Shown here piece by piece: positions 43,770 to 54,110 of a DNA stretch of 64,000 nucleotides. The notes under the pieces were generated by a model, which saw only the letters and a list, made by a program, of their open reading frames with translations, made no database searches and had not been told where the DNA came from. The position numbers and the translations under genes are program-made. The stretch's first letter is position 1, and the number at the start of each line of letters is the position of its first letter. Source of the DNA: Siphonodentalium dalli. Taxonomy: Eukaryota > Mollusca > Scaphopoda > Gadilida > Siphonodentaliidae. The stretch spans positions 167,412,664 to 167,476,663 of the forward strand of contig CP136066.1 of assembly GCA_032622095.1 (NCBI GenBank), in the 5' to 3' direction.

Positions 43770-44230
43770 AGGCGAATTAATTTTCGAAACCCCAGATAGT
43801 TTTATATATGCCATAGTATATACCATTTGAAAGAGGAAGCTCCAAAACATTGTGTTATCAACTTATTCGGTGTGATAATCTGAGAACATATTGTCTTTCT
43901 TGAGATAATTGGTTCTGTGTTCGGTGCTCAAGATTCATTATTTTCAATGGAAGGACAATAACTCTATATCTTAAGATATAGAGTTATTCCCCTCCCAATG
44001 AAAATACATTTTTAGTTTGATTATGTTGCATTCTGGGAGCCATTACGGTGTAAATCTTTCTTAAGTCAGCTGTTTTCTATTTCTCTATGTGCATCTTCTG
44101 ACGCACTGACGTTTCAAATGGTGATGAATTATGGTATTTAAATCATATTTTATGGCATAGGCTGTTATTGAAACCGTTTATCAAGGCACTATACAAAAAA
44201 TTATCGGCGACTAGAAAATTAAGTGGGTCT
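43770..44230 (+). mobile_element. TTAA MITE, family E, complete copy
   Basis: TTAA 43766-43769 and 44231-44234. Left AGGCGAATTAATTTTCG, right CTAGAAAATTAAGTGGGTCT. Internal GAAAGAGGAAGCTCCAAAAC, TTTTCAATGGAAGGACAATAACTC with its inverse, CAGCTGTTTTCTATTTCTC and TTATCGGCGACTAG. Confidence 0.85.
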
Positions 44231-44329
44231 TTAAGATTGGTATTGGGAAATTATGTTCTATCCAAGTAGTTGGTGGATACAATGCCCATCCGAGTAATTG
44301 TTGGATACAATGTCCATTCATTTATGGCA

Positions 44330-44535
44330 AATAATACTAGCAATATTCTTATCTTCGGCGATTTTAATGCATCAGGAAGACGGGTAATATTAGTCAGTTG
44401 TTGGAATTCTGCGAAGAATCATCTTTAGTAATATCGGATGTCAATTTCTTTGGACCTGCGTCTAACACATTCACGTTTCTCAGTTCAGCACACGGTTCAG
44501 TGTCATGGCTGGATCATTGTATAACTACCAAGTGA
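44330..44535 (+). pseudogene. LINE endonuclease C-terminal remnant
   Basis: FGDFNA (metal-binding Asp/Asn motif of the exonuclease-endonuclease-phosphatase fold) at about 44370, then a frameshift near 44390, then FCEESSLVISDV, NTFTFLSSAHGSVSWLDHCI and a TGA at 44533-44535. The following SDHFPL in the next open stretch is the last endonuclease motif (SDH). Confidence 0.85.
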
Positions 44536-45288
44536 ATGGACTCAGCTGTCTGTTCAATGGAGGTAGATTACGATTACATGACATCTGACCACTTCCCTTT
44601 GGTCGTTTCGTTGAAATCACAACTTTTCCCAAGGTATAATCCATATACGCCTTATGCGACAACAGAACATAAGATAAATTGGAAACGAGCCAATGCAGAG
44701 CAAATGGGAAAATACATTAATCTTTCTGGGCAGTTATTGAAGAAAATTCACATCGGAGTGCTAACGGAAGATTCTGATGACGAAAAAATTCCCGACATGA
44801 AAGAAAGAATTTCGATTCGTATTAATGAAGTTTATCAACAAATTGTTAGTGCTTTAAAGGAATCAGCTACCAAGTCCGGTTTAGTAGATAGAAATGGTAC
44901 AGACAGGTTTCGTTTCGTACCCGGATGGAATGCCTATGTGAAGCGATTACATGGAAAAGCAAGGGAAACCTTCATTACATGGGTAAACCAGGGGCGACCT
45001 AGACATGGATACATTTATGAAAGAATGTGTCGATGTCGATCATTGTTTAAATCATCTCTAAGGAAATGCAAATCTAATATTGAGCAGCTTAAAGCCAACG
45101 AATTAGCTAAACACCTGGATAGCAAGGATATGAATTCTTTTTGGAAATGTGTCTCAAACGGAACAAGATGCAGTAATGCAACTTCGGTTGGTGGGTCTAA
45201 TGGCGAAGTAGAAGTTTCAGAAATGTGGGGAGATCATTTCAGACAAATCTTTTCTAGCAACGAAGAACCATCGAGCATCCTTCAATGA
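44536..45288 (+). pseudogene. LINE pol: end of endonuclease and linker
   Basis: 250 open codons in the same frame as the stretch before and after it. It begins MDSAVCSMEVDYDYMTSDHF, which completes the endonuclease. The rest is the poorly conserved linker before the reverse transcriptase, with basic residues and KFW-type NSFWKCVSNG near the end. It stops at TGA 45286-45288, and the same frame resumes directly afterwards, so this is a single nonsense change rather than a real gene end. Confidence 0.85.
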
Positions 45289-46278
45289 CACTCGATTGGT
45301 AACAGCTTTAATTCTTCGCAGGATGATTCAGTAGTGCAGATCACTGAAACCGAGATGATAGAGGCAGTGAACAAACTCAGGGATGGTAAATCCTCTGGTC
45401 CAGATGGTATAACGGCGGAACATCTGAAATACTGCGACAAATTTATTCTCAAGTGTCTCATCGCTGTTATGGGTGCTATAAATAAGCATGGACATCTTCC
45501 ACCTGACATGCTGAAAGTGACGATCGTGCCGATTCTAAAAAATAAAATAGGGAATGTTGCAGACAAAGATAATTATCGCCCAGTGGCGTTATCGTGCGTT
45601 ATGTCGAAAGTTTTAGAAAATATCTTTTTGAGTAGAATTTCAGAGCAGCTGTATACAACAGACAACCAGTTTGGATTCAAGAGACAACACTCGACAAACG
45701 GTTGTATATTCACACTGAAAGAAGTAATAAGGCACTATACTTCAAAGAACACTCCAGTATTCGTGTGCTTTTTGGATGCACGTAAAGCTTTCGATCGAGT
45801 AAATCAAGAAAAACTATTACATCTTCTGGAGAAACGATCTATTCCACCGGCAATTATTCGCATTCTCAGAAACTGGTTCATGAATCAGAGATACAATGTA
45901 AGATGGGGACAATCGTACTCAACTTTTTTCAGGCCTACTAGTGGTGTTCGCCAGGGAGTATTATTGAGTCCTCACCTATTCAACATTTACACGAACGAGA
46001 TAAGCCATAGGCTCAACACCAGTAATGCGGGTTGTATGATTGGTAATGTGAAAATTAATCATTTGTATTATGCAGATGATATGTGTATTATGGCTCCATC
46101 TCTGGAAGGACTACGTCGATTATTGAGAATATGTGAGCAAGAGGCTAATGCTATTGATTTGGTATATAACAACCAAAAGACGGTTGGGATGGCTTTAATT
46201 CCAAAATCCCTGCACATTCGGACATTTCCAAAACTCATATTAAACGACACTGAACTCAAGTCACATACTCAATGTTGA
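45289..46278 (+). pseudogene. LINE reverse transcriptase domain
   Basis: First ATG at 45334, but the frame continues from the previous segment. Motifs in order: DGKSSGPDGITAEHLKY (RT0/1), NYRPVALSCVMSKVLENI (RT2), QFGFKRQHST (RT2a), FLDARKAFDRVN (RT A, catalytic Asp), TSGVRQGVLLSPHLFNIY (RT B), HLYYADDMCIMA (RT C, catalytic YADD) and NNQKTVGMAL (RT D). All catalytic positions are intact. In the B motif VLLSP replaces the usual (V/G)LSP form. The frame is lost after LKSHTQC, where TGA occurs at 46276. Confidence 0.95.
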
Positions 46279-46703
46279 TTTTTCTGATAATGATGACATT
46301 ATGCGCCAGTATCGTTCTATCTGCACACGTTCAAATATACTCATAAGAAAGTTTTACAGATGTTCAATTGATGTTAAGAAATATTTACTCCAAATGTATG
46401 TATCACCATTATATTGTGCTCATCTTTGGCTTAACTATACCAGCAAATGTTAAAAAAAAACTCACTGTTTGTTTCAACAATGCTTACAGAAAGTGTATTG
46501 GGTATGAAAGGTCGTGTAGTGCGAGTGTGATGTTTGTAAGAGATATAATGTTTTCCTTAGCAATGTTCATACGAAAGGGTGTGTATGCATTTCGAGAGAG
46601 AGTTTTTACATCTGGTAACGAGTTGTTAAATGCTATATGTCAATCAGATATTATTTACAAGTCTGATTTATTCCTTCATTGGAACCAAATTCTATATATG
46701 TAA
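46265..46703 (+). pseudogene. LINE pol C-terminal region, two frameshifts
   Basis: After the RT the reading shifts to a frame giving DIMRQYRSICTRSNILIRKF and YVSPLYCAHLWLNYTSKC, then shifts again at an A-run (46451-46459) to KLTVCFNNAYRKCIGYERSC and FSLAMFIRKGVYAFRERV, ending TAA near 46703. This helical, Cys/His-containing tail with 'Y..P.Y...LW.NY' is typical of the end of pol in this LINE group. Confidence 0.8.
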
Positions 46704-46799
46704 TTGTATGTTTGATTTCCATATATGGGCATACCTTGCCTGAAATAAACAATAATAATAATAATAATAATAAAAACGACTTCCAACAAATATCTGAGC

Positions 46800-47020
46800 T
46801 TTGATCTTGTGCAGAAATCATGATCCGGGTTTATATACCGGCGAACTAAAGAGATCAACACTCCGCCATGCACGTGGCGACAGGTGTGGGGATAGTGTTA
46901 CAACATTAGTTGGAAATTTTACACCACACATTGGTTGTAATTGTTCTAATTGTTTGATTTTCCAACAAGTAATTTATGGGGAAATTTGTTGTTTTTAGAC
47001 CATGCAACAGTATACTGTTT
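46800..47020 (+). repeat. TTGGAAATT-type dispersed repeat
   Basis: GTTACAACATTAGTTGGAAATTTTACACCACA, GTTCTAATTGTTTGATTTTCC, and GGGGAAATTTGTTGTTTTTAGACCA match 7130-7250. Confidence 0.6.
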
Positions 47021-48225
47021 CGACGTGAAGATATTGAGTCACTCAGGCAGATGTTTCGATGTGAAAAGTACATAACACTTTTCCGATAAAAGTATCAACT
47101 TAAAAGTTTGAATAGTAATTTGTTCACTAAAATATGCAAATTAGCAAACACCACAACTAGTGGTTTTTTGGTGAATCCGTGGGGTATATACGATCTATGA
47201 TTATAGTACGTCGTAGTCATATGAAGTGGTTGAATTACTGCGCATTGTGTGTGTCTCTGTGTGCTGTGGTTGGAGATATTCTTGCACTATAAGATCAGGC
47301 AGGCGACAAAAACAATGTATCCCGGCTCAGCGGACGACAGTGTGATTTGTCGCCCGACACGTGACAGGAATTGGGCCAATCAGAATGGGGTAAAATAGGG
47401 AGGAGGGTAATTTTGCAATAGCATACATTCCTACTTTTGGTCAAAATTTTGGAGTGGAAATTTTCCAACCTTAGGGCGGTGTCAGGCTGGAAATGTCCAT
47501 TGGTTGGAAAGTTTGAGGTACGGTACCTTTTATGTAACAGTTGGAAAGTTCCAAGCCAATATGGGTGGAATGGTATTTCCCGAACATAGGGAGTTTGGTC
47601 AAGGTGGGGCGGTGCGATTGTAAATTTGAAGTTAAAATTGACCGGACCGGACCGGAGAAAGCGACTGTATACGTAGACTAGTGTTTGGGTTTCTACCATA
47701 GATGAAGGAAGGATAGATACGTCACTCAACGTCATTTGATGGGCCAATCGGTAACGCACTCCGATTCTGTCCGCCATTGCTAAAGGTAGTTCAACTCCGA
47801 TTCTTCTTATCAAAACAGTGCTTTCTCGTCGCAATAAAAAGAGAAAAATCTGGCGTCTATTGCAGCTGAATTAATTGTACACCAACTGTCATGAATCATC
47901 AGAATCTCACGTTTCCTAGGGTGTCCGTTGGGGAGTCAGAAAGGTGAGTTTTTATGCCGCTTGAGACCATTTTTGTATTCTGTATTCTATTTTTGTCGAA
48001 CGTGTTTTACGGAAGAAATATTTCAATGATAGCTGTCAGATTTCAAGAATTCCATGCGACTGCCATGTGTGATCAGGTGCACTACTACAGTAATAATTTA
48101 GAAATGAACAGAACAGTCAAAACAATTCGCCAATTTACATGTCCTACTCCTAGATTCTAATTGTAGTGATCATACTATTCATAGTTTGACTTGTTTCATG
48201 TCCACTTTATGTAATATATAACACT
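47021..48225. other. No firm gene; long minus-strand frame and a possible short plus exon
   Basis: A 179-codon minus frame (47295-47834) is partly built of TTGGAAA-repeat sequence (47450-47640) and shows no domain. Its first 60 codons (MRRESTVLIRRIGVELPLAM...) lie outside the repeat. On the plus strand ATG 47891 followed by 18 codons runs to a good donor GAAAG/GTGAGT at 47942. Neither can be confirmed. Confidence 0.2.
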
Positions 48226-48229
48226 AGCA

Positions 48230-48835
48230 GGTGACTCGACTTCGTCCGGGCTTTGACCTTGAATTGACCATTTTGAAGGTCAAGGTAAGGTCGGAGTCAC
48301 GATTTGACCCGTCCAAAACACTTCCCGGAAAAAATTACCGGTAGGTATCAAATTTCGTCGAAATCCGTCCAGCAGTTTTCCCGGCAATAGCTAACAGACA
48401 AACAAACAGACAGAAGTCCCAAAATATATATTAGATCATTTGTGGGTACCCGTTTCAAGGTGAAGGTCACCTCGGGCGGAAAAACTGACCCGATGAAAAT
48501 CTCCCCCATTCCCAGGAACCCCTAAGTACGAACACAGAATCACACAACACGCTCATGTCCGTACACAGACACAACACGCTCATGTCTGGACACATCACGC
48601 TCTTTATCAACGACACTGCGGATACGAACGCTCTTTAACTATCACGCGATTAACCCATGAACTGCCCATTGTGGTGGCGGGGATTGGAGAATGAGTGCTC
48701 TGACGTACTCAGAAGCGGTGCGATGACATTCCATCTGTGATTTTACCCTTAGATAGGAAGTTTGGGCTCAATCCGTCCGGCAGTTTTCCCGGCCATCGCT
48801 AACAGACAGACAGAAGTCCCAAAATATATAGTAAA
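48230..48835 (+). repeat. Retroelement 3'-end-like repeat (CCGTCCAGCAGTTTTCCCGG), two copies
   Basis: GTGACTCGACTTCGTCCGGG, GAAATCCGTCCAGCAGTTTTC, ATAGCTAACAGACAAACAAACAGACAGAAGTCCC and TATATATTAGAT (48230-48435), and a second tail at 48765-48835. This wording is common at 3' ends of retroelements in many invertebrates (from memory). Two ACGCTCTTTA motifs lie between (about 48598 and 48629). Confidence 0.55.
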
Positions 48836-49225
48836 TTTGTTGATAAACATATTTTTCATAATCATAATTCATATAGTCTTTTGATCATTAGATGATATAG
48901 TATACTCACATTCATAATGATAATGTTAATAAATGACATTGAGACTGCGTGGGCATTAATTATGTACTGGTCAGCTATGTTGAAATATAATATCATTAGC
49001 CTTATTTATTATTATATTAGCAATAGCATTATTTTTGTATAATTTATACTGCAGTGCTATCATAAAGAGGTGTGAACAACTGAATATTACATGGTTTGCC
49101 AATGTAGGCACTGGTGAGTGGTGTGTACTGCATGTGAAATATCCCAATATAACATATTTCATACCAGTAACCTGTAAATTATTTATAAATTAAAATTAAA
49201 TGCTTCGAATTCTGTATTATTTCAG

Positions 49226-49312
49226 GAAGTGGACAGATATGCCAATGGCAACACCCTAATGATATTGGTGGGTCACAATGTTATGTGTGCAACATGCATG
49301 AGCCGAAAATAA
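49226..49312 (+). pseudogene. Possible Rab-GTPase-like exon fragment
   Basis: After a good acceptor (TTCTGTATTATTTCAG) it reads EVDRYANGNTLMILVG then HNVMCATC and stops at TAA. The first 16 residues resemble the Rab segment 'EIDRYA.ENV.KLLVGNK.DL', with the NKxD guanine-specificity motif lost. The match is too short to be sure, and no other Rab exon was found around it. Confidence 0.25.
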
Positions 49313-49957
49313 TCCATATGAGACAGAATGAGATGCAGAATGCAAGGATGTGTTCAAGATAAAGAAGGAATTGAACTATACTTGTGCGAAAATCCTGGAT
49401 AAAAAGTAGCTGATGTCTCATTGACTTCAAGGAAAGAGCCACAAATGATAGGCATTTATAAGTTCATCATTAAATTAATTATACATTACAAACAGTGTCT
49501 CTCTATCACATGGTACTTTAAATATCCATACTAAGGCAACACACAGGTTCATTTGAAGATTGTGTGTCCCTCCAGTCTGAAAAAGGTATCCTCTAGCTCA
49601 CAATAGCATTGATCCCATTCAGCTTCAGTAACTGTAATTCTCCAATGTAAATGGACTATAAGTATGTTATCTTACTAGTATATTTTACAAATTGTACCAT
49701 AATCATTAACTATTTTAATACTGTATGGATTATTTTCGATCAGTTTCAAAGTAGCCTATACAATTAACTGTTCTTCGGAGATACCCTTTATATTCATGTT
49801 TAAGTTAATTCATATAATTTGTTGAAACACCCTACTGTAACCCAAATATACAAAAGAATCATGGAACTCAAATAACTAACCATTGGTTATTCATTTATGT
49901 ATATAAACATGATATATATGTCTGTGTTTATAAGATGAAATTAATTTCTCTGAGATA
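49313..49957. other. No gene recognised
   Basis: AT-rich sequence before the TTAA element. Confidence 0.4.
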
Positions 49958-49961
49958 TTAA

Positions 49962-50481
49962 AGATGGATTATCTCTTTAAATAACAAATTTTAAATAGTT
50001 GCGTGGGTATAAAATAATAGATATGAACTGAAGACCTATGTCCGGAAAAGCTTCTATCAATTAATATTGATTTTATTTCGAATATAAAATCGGGCCCATT
50101 TATGTTACTATTTTTGGAACCGACCATTCGGATGAGACCTTATTGCGATATAGAGCACTGGGCTGTTCCCACGGCTACGCAACGAATGTCAAATGTCACA
50201 GATTGGTTGTTTGTATTGTTTTGTTCCAACGATATAAGCGATAACGAGTATAATTAACATCTATTTGTGACAAAATTGCACAATATAATTTCTGGTCTCT
50301 GTTAACAGTAACCACCATTGTTCGTTAGCTGAACAAACACACCTTTTTAGACCAGAAAATATTCGAAATAAAATGAATATTAATCGATAGAAGCATTTCC
50401 GGACAGGAGTCTTCGATTCAAATCTAATATTTTATACCCCGGTAACTATATAATACATGTTTACAAAGAGATAATCCACCT
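49962..50481. mobile_element. TTAA element, family F, compact copy
   Basis: Ends AGATGGATTATCTCTTT and AAAGAGATAATCCACCT (16 of 17 paired) with TTAA at 49958-49961 and 50482-50485. A second internal inverted pair, GAAGACCTATGTCCGGAAA..GCTTCTATCAATTAATATT / AATATTAATCGATAGAAGCATTTCCGGACAGG. No coding capacity. Confidence 0.88.
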
Positions 50482-50524
50482 TTAAAGCATATATGGCAAA
50501 TTTTGGTACGCCGAAAAACAACAC

Positions 50525-52806
50525 AACTTTTGTACCCTGTTGTTACGTCGGGTACATTGGTTACAATTTATGAGCACAAATAGCACAAATATATTTTCTG
50601 AACTACTTTCAGGACCATTGGTACACGGGGTACAAATGGTTACTTCTGGTTACTTTACCTATTAGTTAATGTTACATTTGTTACTTTTATTTATTTTTTC
50701 TTAGGAATCTCAAAGTACCTTGTTACATTGGTTACAAATTAGAAAACATATTTCCTGAACTAATTTCAGGCCCATGGGTACACGGGGTACAAATGGTTAC
50801 TTCTGGTTACTTTAATGTTACATTTGTTACTTTTTTTTTCTTTTTCTTAGGAATCTCAAAGTACCTTTTTACATTGGTTACAAATTAGAAAACATATTTC
50901 CTGAACTAATTTCAGGCCCATGTGTACACGGGGTACAAATGGTTACTTCTGGTTACATTAATGTTACATTTGTTACTTCTTTTTTTTTTCTTAGGAATCT
51001 CAAAGTACCTTGTTACATTGGTTACAAATTAGAAAACATATTTCCTGAACTAATTTCAGACCCATGGGTACACGGGGTACAAACGGTTACTTCTGGTTAC
51101 TTTAATGTTACATTTGTTACTTTTTTTTTCTTATGAATTTCAAAGTACCTTGTTACATTGGTTACAAATTAGAAAACATATTTCCTGAACTAATTTCAGG
51201 CCCATGGGTACACGGGGTACAAATGGTTACTTCTGGTTACTTTAACGTTACATTTGTTACTTTTATTTTTTTCTTCTTAGGAATCTCAAAGTACCTTGTT
51301 ACATTGGTTACAAATTAGAAAACATATTTCCTGAACTAATTTCAGGCCCATGGGTACACGGGGTACAAATGGTTACTTCTGGTTACTTTAGTGTTACATT
51401 TGTTACTTTTTTCTTTTTTTTCTTAGGAATCTCAAAGTACCTTGTTACATTGGTTACAAATTAGAAAACATATTTCCTGAACTAATTTCAGGCCCATGGG
51501 TACACGGGGTACAAATGGTTACTTCTGGTTACTTTACCTATTAGTTAATGTTACATTTGTTACTTTTATTTTGTTTTTCTTAGGAATCTCAAAGTACCCT
51601 GTTACATTGGTTACAAATTAGAAAACATATTTCCTGAACTACTTTCAGGCCCATGGGTACACGGGGTACAAATGGTTACTTCTGGTTACTTTAATGTTAA
51701 TTTGTTACTTTTTTCTTCTTTTTTTCTTAGGAATCTCAAAGTACCTTGTCACATTGGTTACAAATTAGAAAACATATTTCCTGAACTAATTTACAGCCCA
51801 TGGGTACACGGGGTACAAATGGTTACTTCTGGTTACTTTACCTATTAGTTAATTTTACATTTGTTACTTTTATTTTTTTTTCTTAGTAATCATAAAGTAC
51901 CTTGTTACATTGGTTACAAATTAGAAAACATATTTCCTGAACTAATTTAAAGCCCATGGGTACACGGGGTACAAATGGTTACTTCTGGTTACTTTACCTA
52001 TTAGTTAATGTTACATTTGTTACTTTCTTTTTCTTTTTCTTAGGAATCTTAAAGTACCTTGTTACATTGGTTACAAATTAGAAAACATATTTCCTTAACT
52101 AATTTACAGCCCATGGGTACACGGGGTACAAATGGTTACTTCTGGTTACTTTACCTATTAGTTAATGTTACTTTTGTTACTTTTGTTTTCTTTCTTAGGA
52201 ATCTTAAAAGTACCTTGTTACATTGGTTACAAATTAGAAAACATATTTCCTGAACTAATTTACAGCCCATTGGTACACGGGGTACAAATGGTTACTTCTG
52301 GTTACTTTACCTATTAGTTAATGTTAAATTTGTTACTTTTTTCTTCTTTTTTCTTAGGAATCTCAAAGTACCTTGTTACATTGGTTACAAATTAGAAAAC
52401 ATATTTCCTGAACTACTTTCAGGCCCATGGGTACACGGGGTACAAATGGTTACTTCTGGTTACTTTAATGTTAATTTGTTACTTTTTTTCTTCTTTTTTT
52501 CTTAGGAATCTCAAAGTACCTTGTTACATTGGTTACAAATTAGAAAACATATTTCCTGAACTAATTTATAGCCCATGGGTACATAGGGTACAAATGGTTA
52601 CTTCTGGTTACTTTACCTATTATTTAATGTTACATTTGTTACTTTTATTTTTTTTTCTTAGGAATCTCAAAGTACCTTGTTACATTGGTTACAAATTAGA
52701 AAACATATTTCCTGAACTAATTTACAGCCCATTGGTACATAGGGTACAAATGGTTACTTCTGGTTACTTTACCTATTAGTTAATGTTACATTTGTTACTT
52801 TTATTT
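50525..52806 (+). repeat. Satellite-like array, 15 units of about 146 or 157 bp
   Basis: GTACACGGGGTACAAATGG (or a close variant) starts at 50631, 50778, 50924, 51068, 51208, 51354, 51500, 51657, 51804, 51960, 52117, 52273, 52431, 52579 and 52735. Spacings fall into two classes, 140-148 and 156-158; the longer units carry an added ACCTATTAGTT phrase. Each unit also holds TTACATTGGTTACAAATTAG and a T-rich run ending CTTAG/GAATCTCAAAGTACC, which looks like a 3' splice site. Open frames cross one or two units only, with stops in most, so no repeat protein is claimed. Confidence 0.95.
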
Positions 52807-52814
52807 GCATAGAC

Positions 52815-54110
52815 GGATGGTCATTGGCGAGCGTGTTTGTATATATGAAGTGGCATTGTTATCTTAGGTGTATATGGTATGTATGTGAATCTTTGCTGTT
52901 GGTGTATTGTCAATAGGGGATATATATGTATACAGGGAGTCGCTGTATGATCATGGATCGGATGTATGAGTATACAGCGAATGGCTGAATTGTCATGTGT
53001 GAGGTGTATATGCAAGTCTGGAGCATACAAATGTCTACGTGTTATTGGTGTATCCATTCAATGCTGATGTGTATATGTATACATTAAATAACTCTATGGC
53101 CATGTGTGGGGTGTATATGTATATCTTGAGTGGCTATATGCCATGTATGTAGCAAATATGTATGAGGGAGATACCATATGGCTGATGGTTAGGTGGTGTA
53201 AATGGTACGGGCATGTCTTGAAGAATTGTATGGCAATTAGTGAGGTGTATACGCACAACTGGAGTGACTCTATGGTCATGAGTGGGGTGTATATGCATAT
53301 CTTGAGTGGCTATATATATGGTCATGTGTATACAGGGAGTGACCGTGTGGCCAATGGTGAGGTGACGTGCTGGGTATTGGTATGTCTTGAAAGCTGCATG
53401 GCCACCGGTGAGCTGTATATGTATACCTGGGGTGACTTTATGGGCATGGGTGGGGTGCATATGTATATCTTTAGTCGCTATATGACAATTGATGCGGCCA
53501 ATATGTGTACATGGAATAACCATATGGCCAATGGTGATGTGAATTGATAAACAATGATTGACTATATGACCACGAATGTGGTTATGAGTATACAGCGAGT
53601 GGCTGAATTGTCATGAGTGAGGTGTATATGCAAGCCTGTGGGTATGAATGGTCGTGAGGGCGGGGGTATTAGTATATATATAACGTCTGTATGGCCATTC
53701 GTGATGCGTATGTGTGTACTTGGAGTGACTCTATTGTTATGGGTGTGGTGTATATGTATAGCTTGAGTGACTACATGGCCATGTGTGTGGCAAATATATA
53801 TATACATGGAGTAATTGTATGGCCAATGGTGAGGCGAATATGTATACATGAAGTGAATGTATGATCATGAATGGGGTGTAGAGCTATATATAGAGTGATT
53901 ATACGGTCGTGGGTGAGGCGTAGAAGTATGTCTGCATGGTGACTTGTGACTATATAGTCAAGTGCGTGGTGTACTGGTATACCTAAATATGGCTGTACGG
54001 TCATGGATGAAGTGTGTGTGTGTAAAAAACGAGTGGCTACATGGTCATTTATGTGGTGTTTATGTATATATGGAGCGAGTGTATGGTCATGGGTGGGTTG
54101 TACATTTGGT
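52815..54110. repeat. Degenerate minisatellite of about 42-bp units
   Basis: Units of the form GGTGTATATGTATACCTGGAGTGACTATATGGTCATGGGT repeat with many changes. In the best part (53380-53547) the plus strand reads 14-residue periods (MATGELYMYTWGDF / MGMGGVHMYIFSRY / MTIDAANMCTWNNH). Both strands stay open because the period is a multiple of three, which explains the long frames on either strand. Confidence 0.8.

Larger units (their letters stand above)
44320..46772 (+). mobile_element. Non-LTR retrotransposon (CR1/L2/Jockey group), 5'-truncated, with (AAT)n tail
   Basis: One element in natural order: end of an apurinic-type endonuclease, linker, reverse transcriptase, C-terminal region, short 3' sequence and an (AAT)7-type tail at 46750-46772. 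A microsatellite rather than poly(A) tail is usual for CR1/L2 relatives. The 5' UTR, any ORF1 and most of the endonuclease are missing, as expected from truncated reverse transcription. Only two in-frame stops and about three frameshifts interrupt the frame, so it is fairly recent. It starts soon after the family E MITE. The clade is a judgement from motif style; RTE and Rex are less likely. Confidence 0.93.

Noticed and set aside
47295-47834. 179-codon minus-strand frame
   Set aside because: About half lies in TTGGAAA-type repeat sequence and no domain is visible. Not called a gene, though the first 60 codons remain unexplained.
50939-52779. Possible repeat protein (VTSGYFNVTFVTF..LKVPCYIGYKLENIFPEL)
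   Set aside because: Open only across one or two units; most units have stops or differ by lengths not divisible by three.
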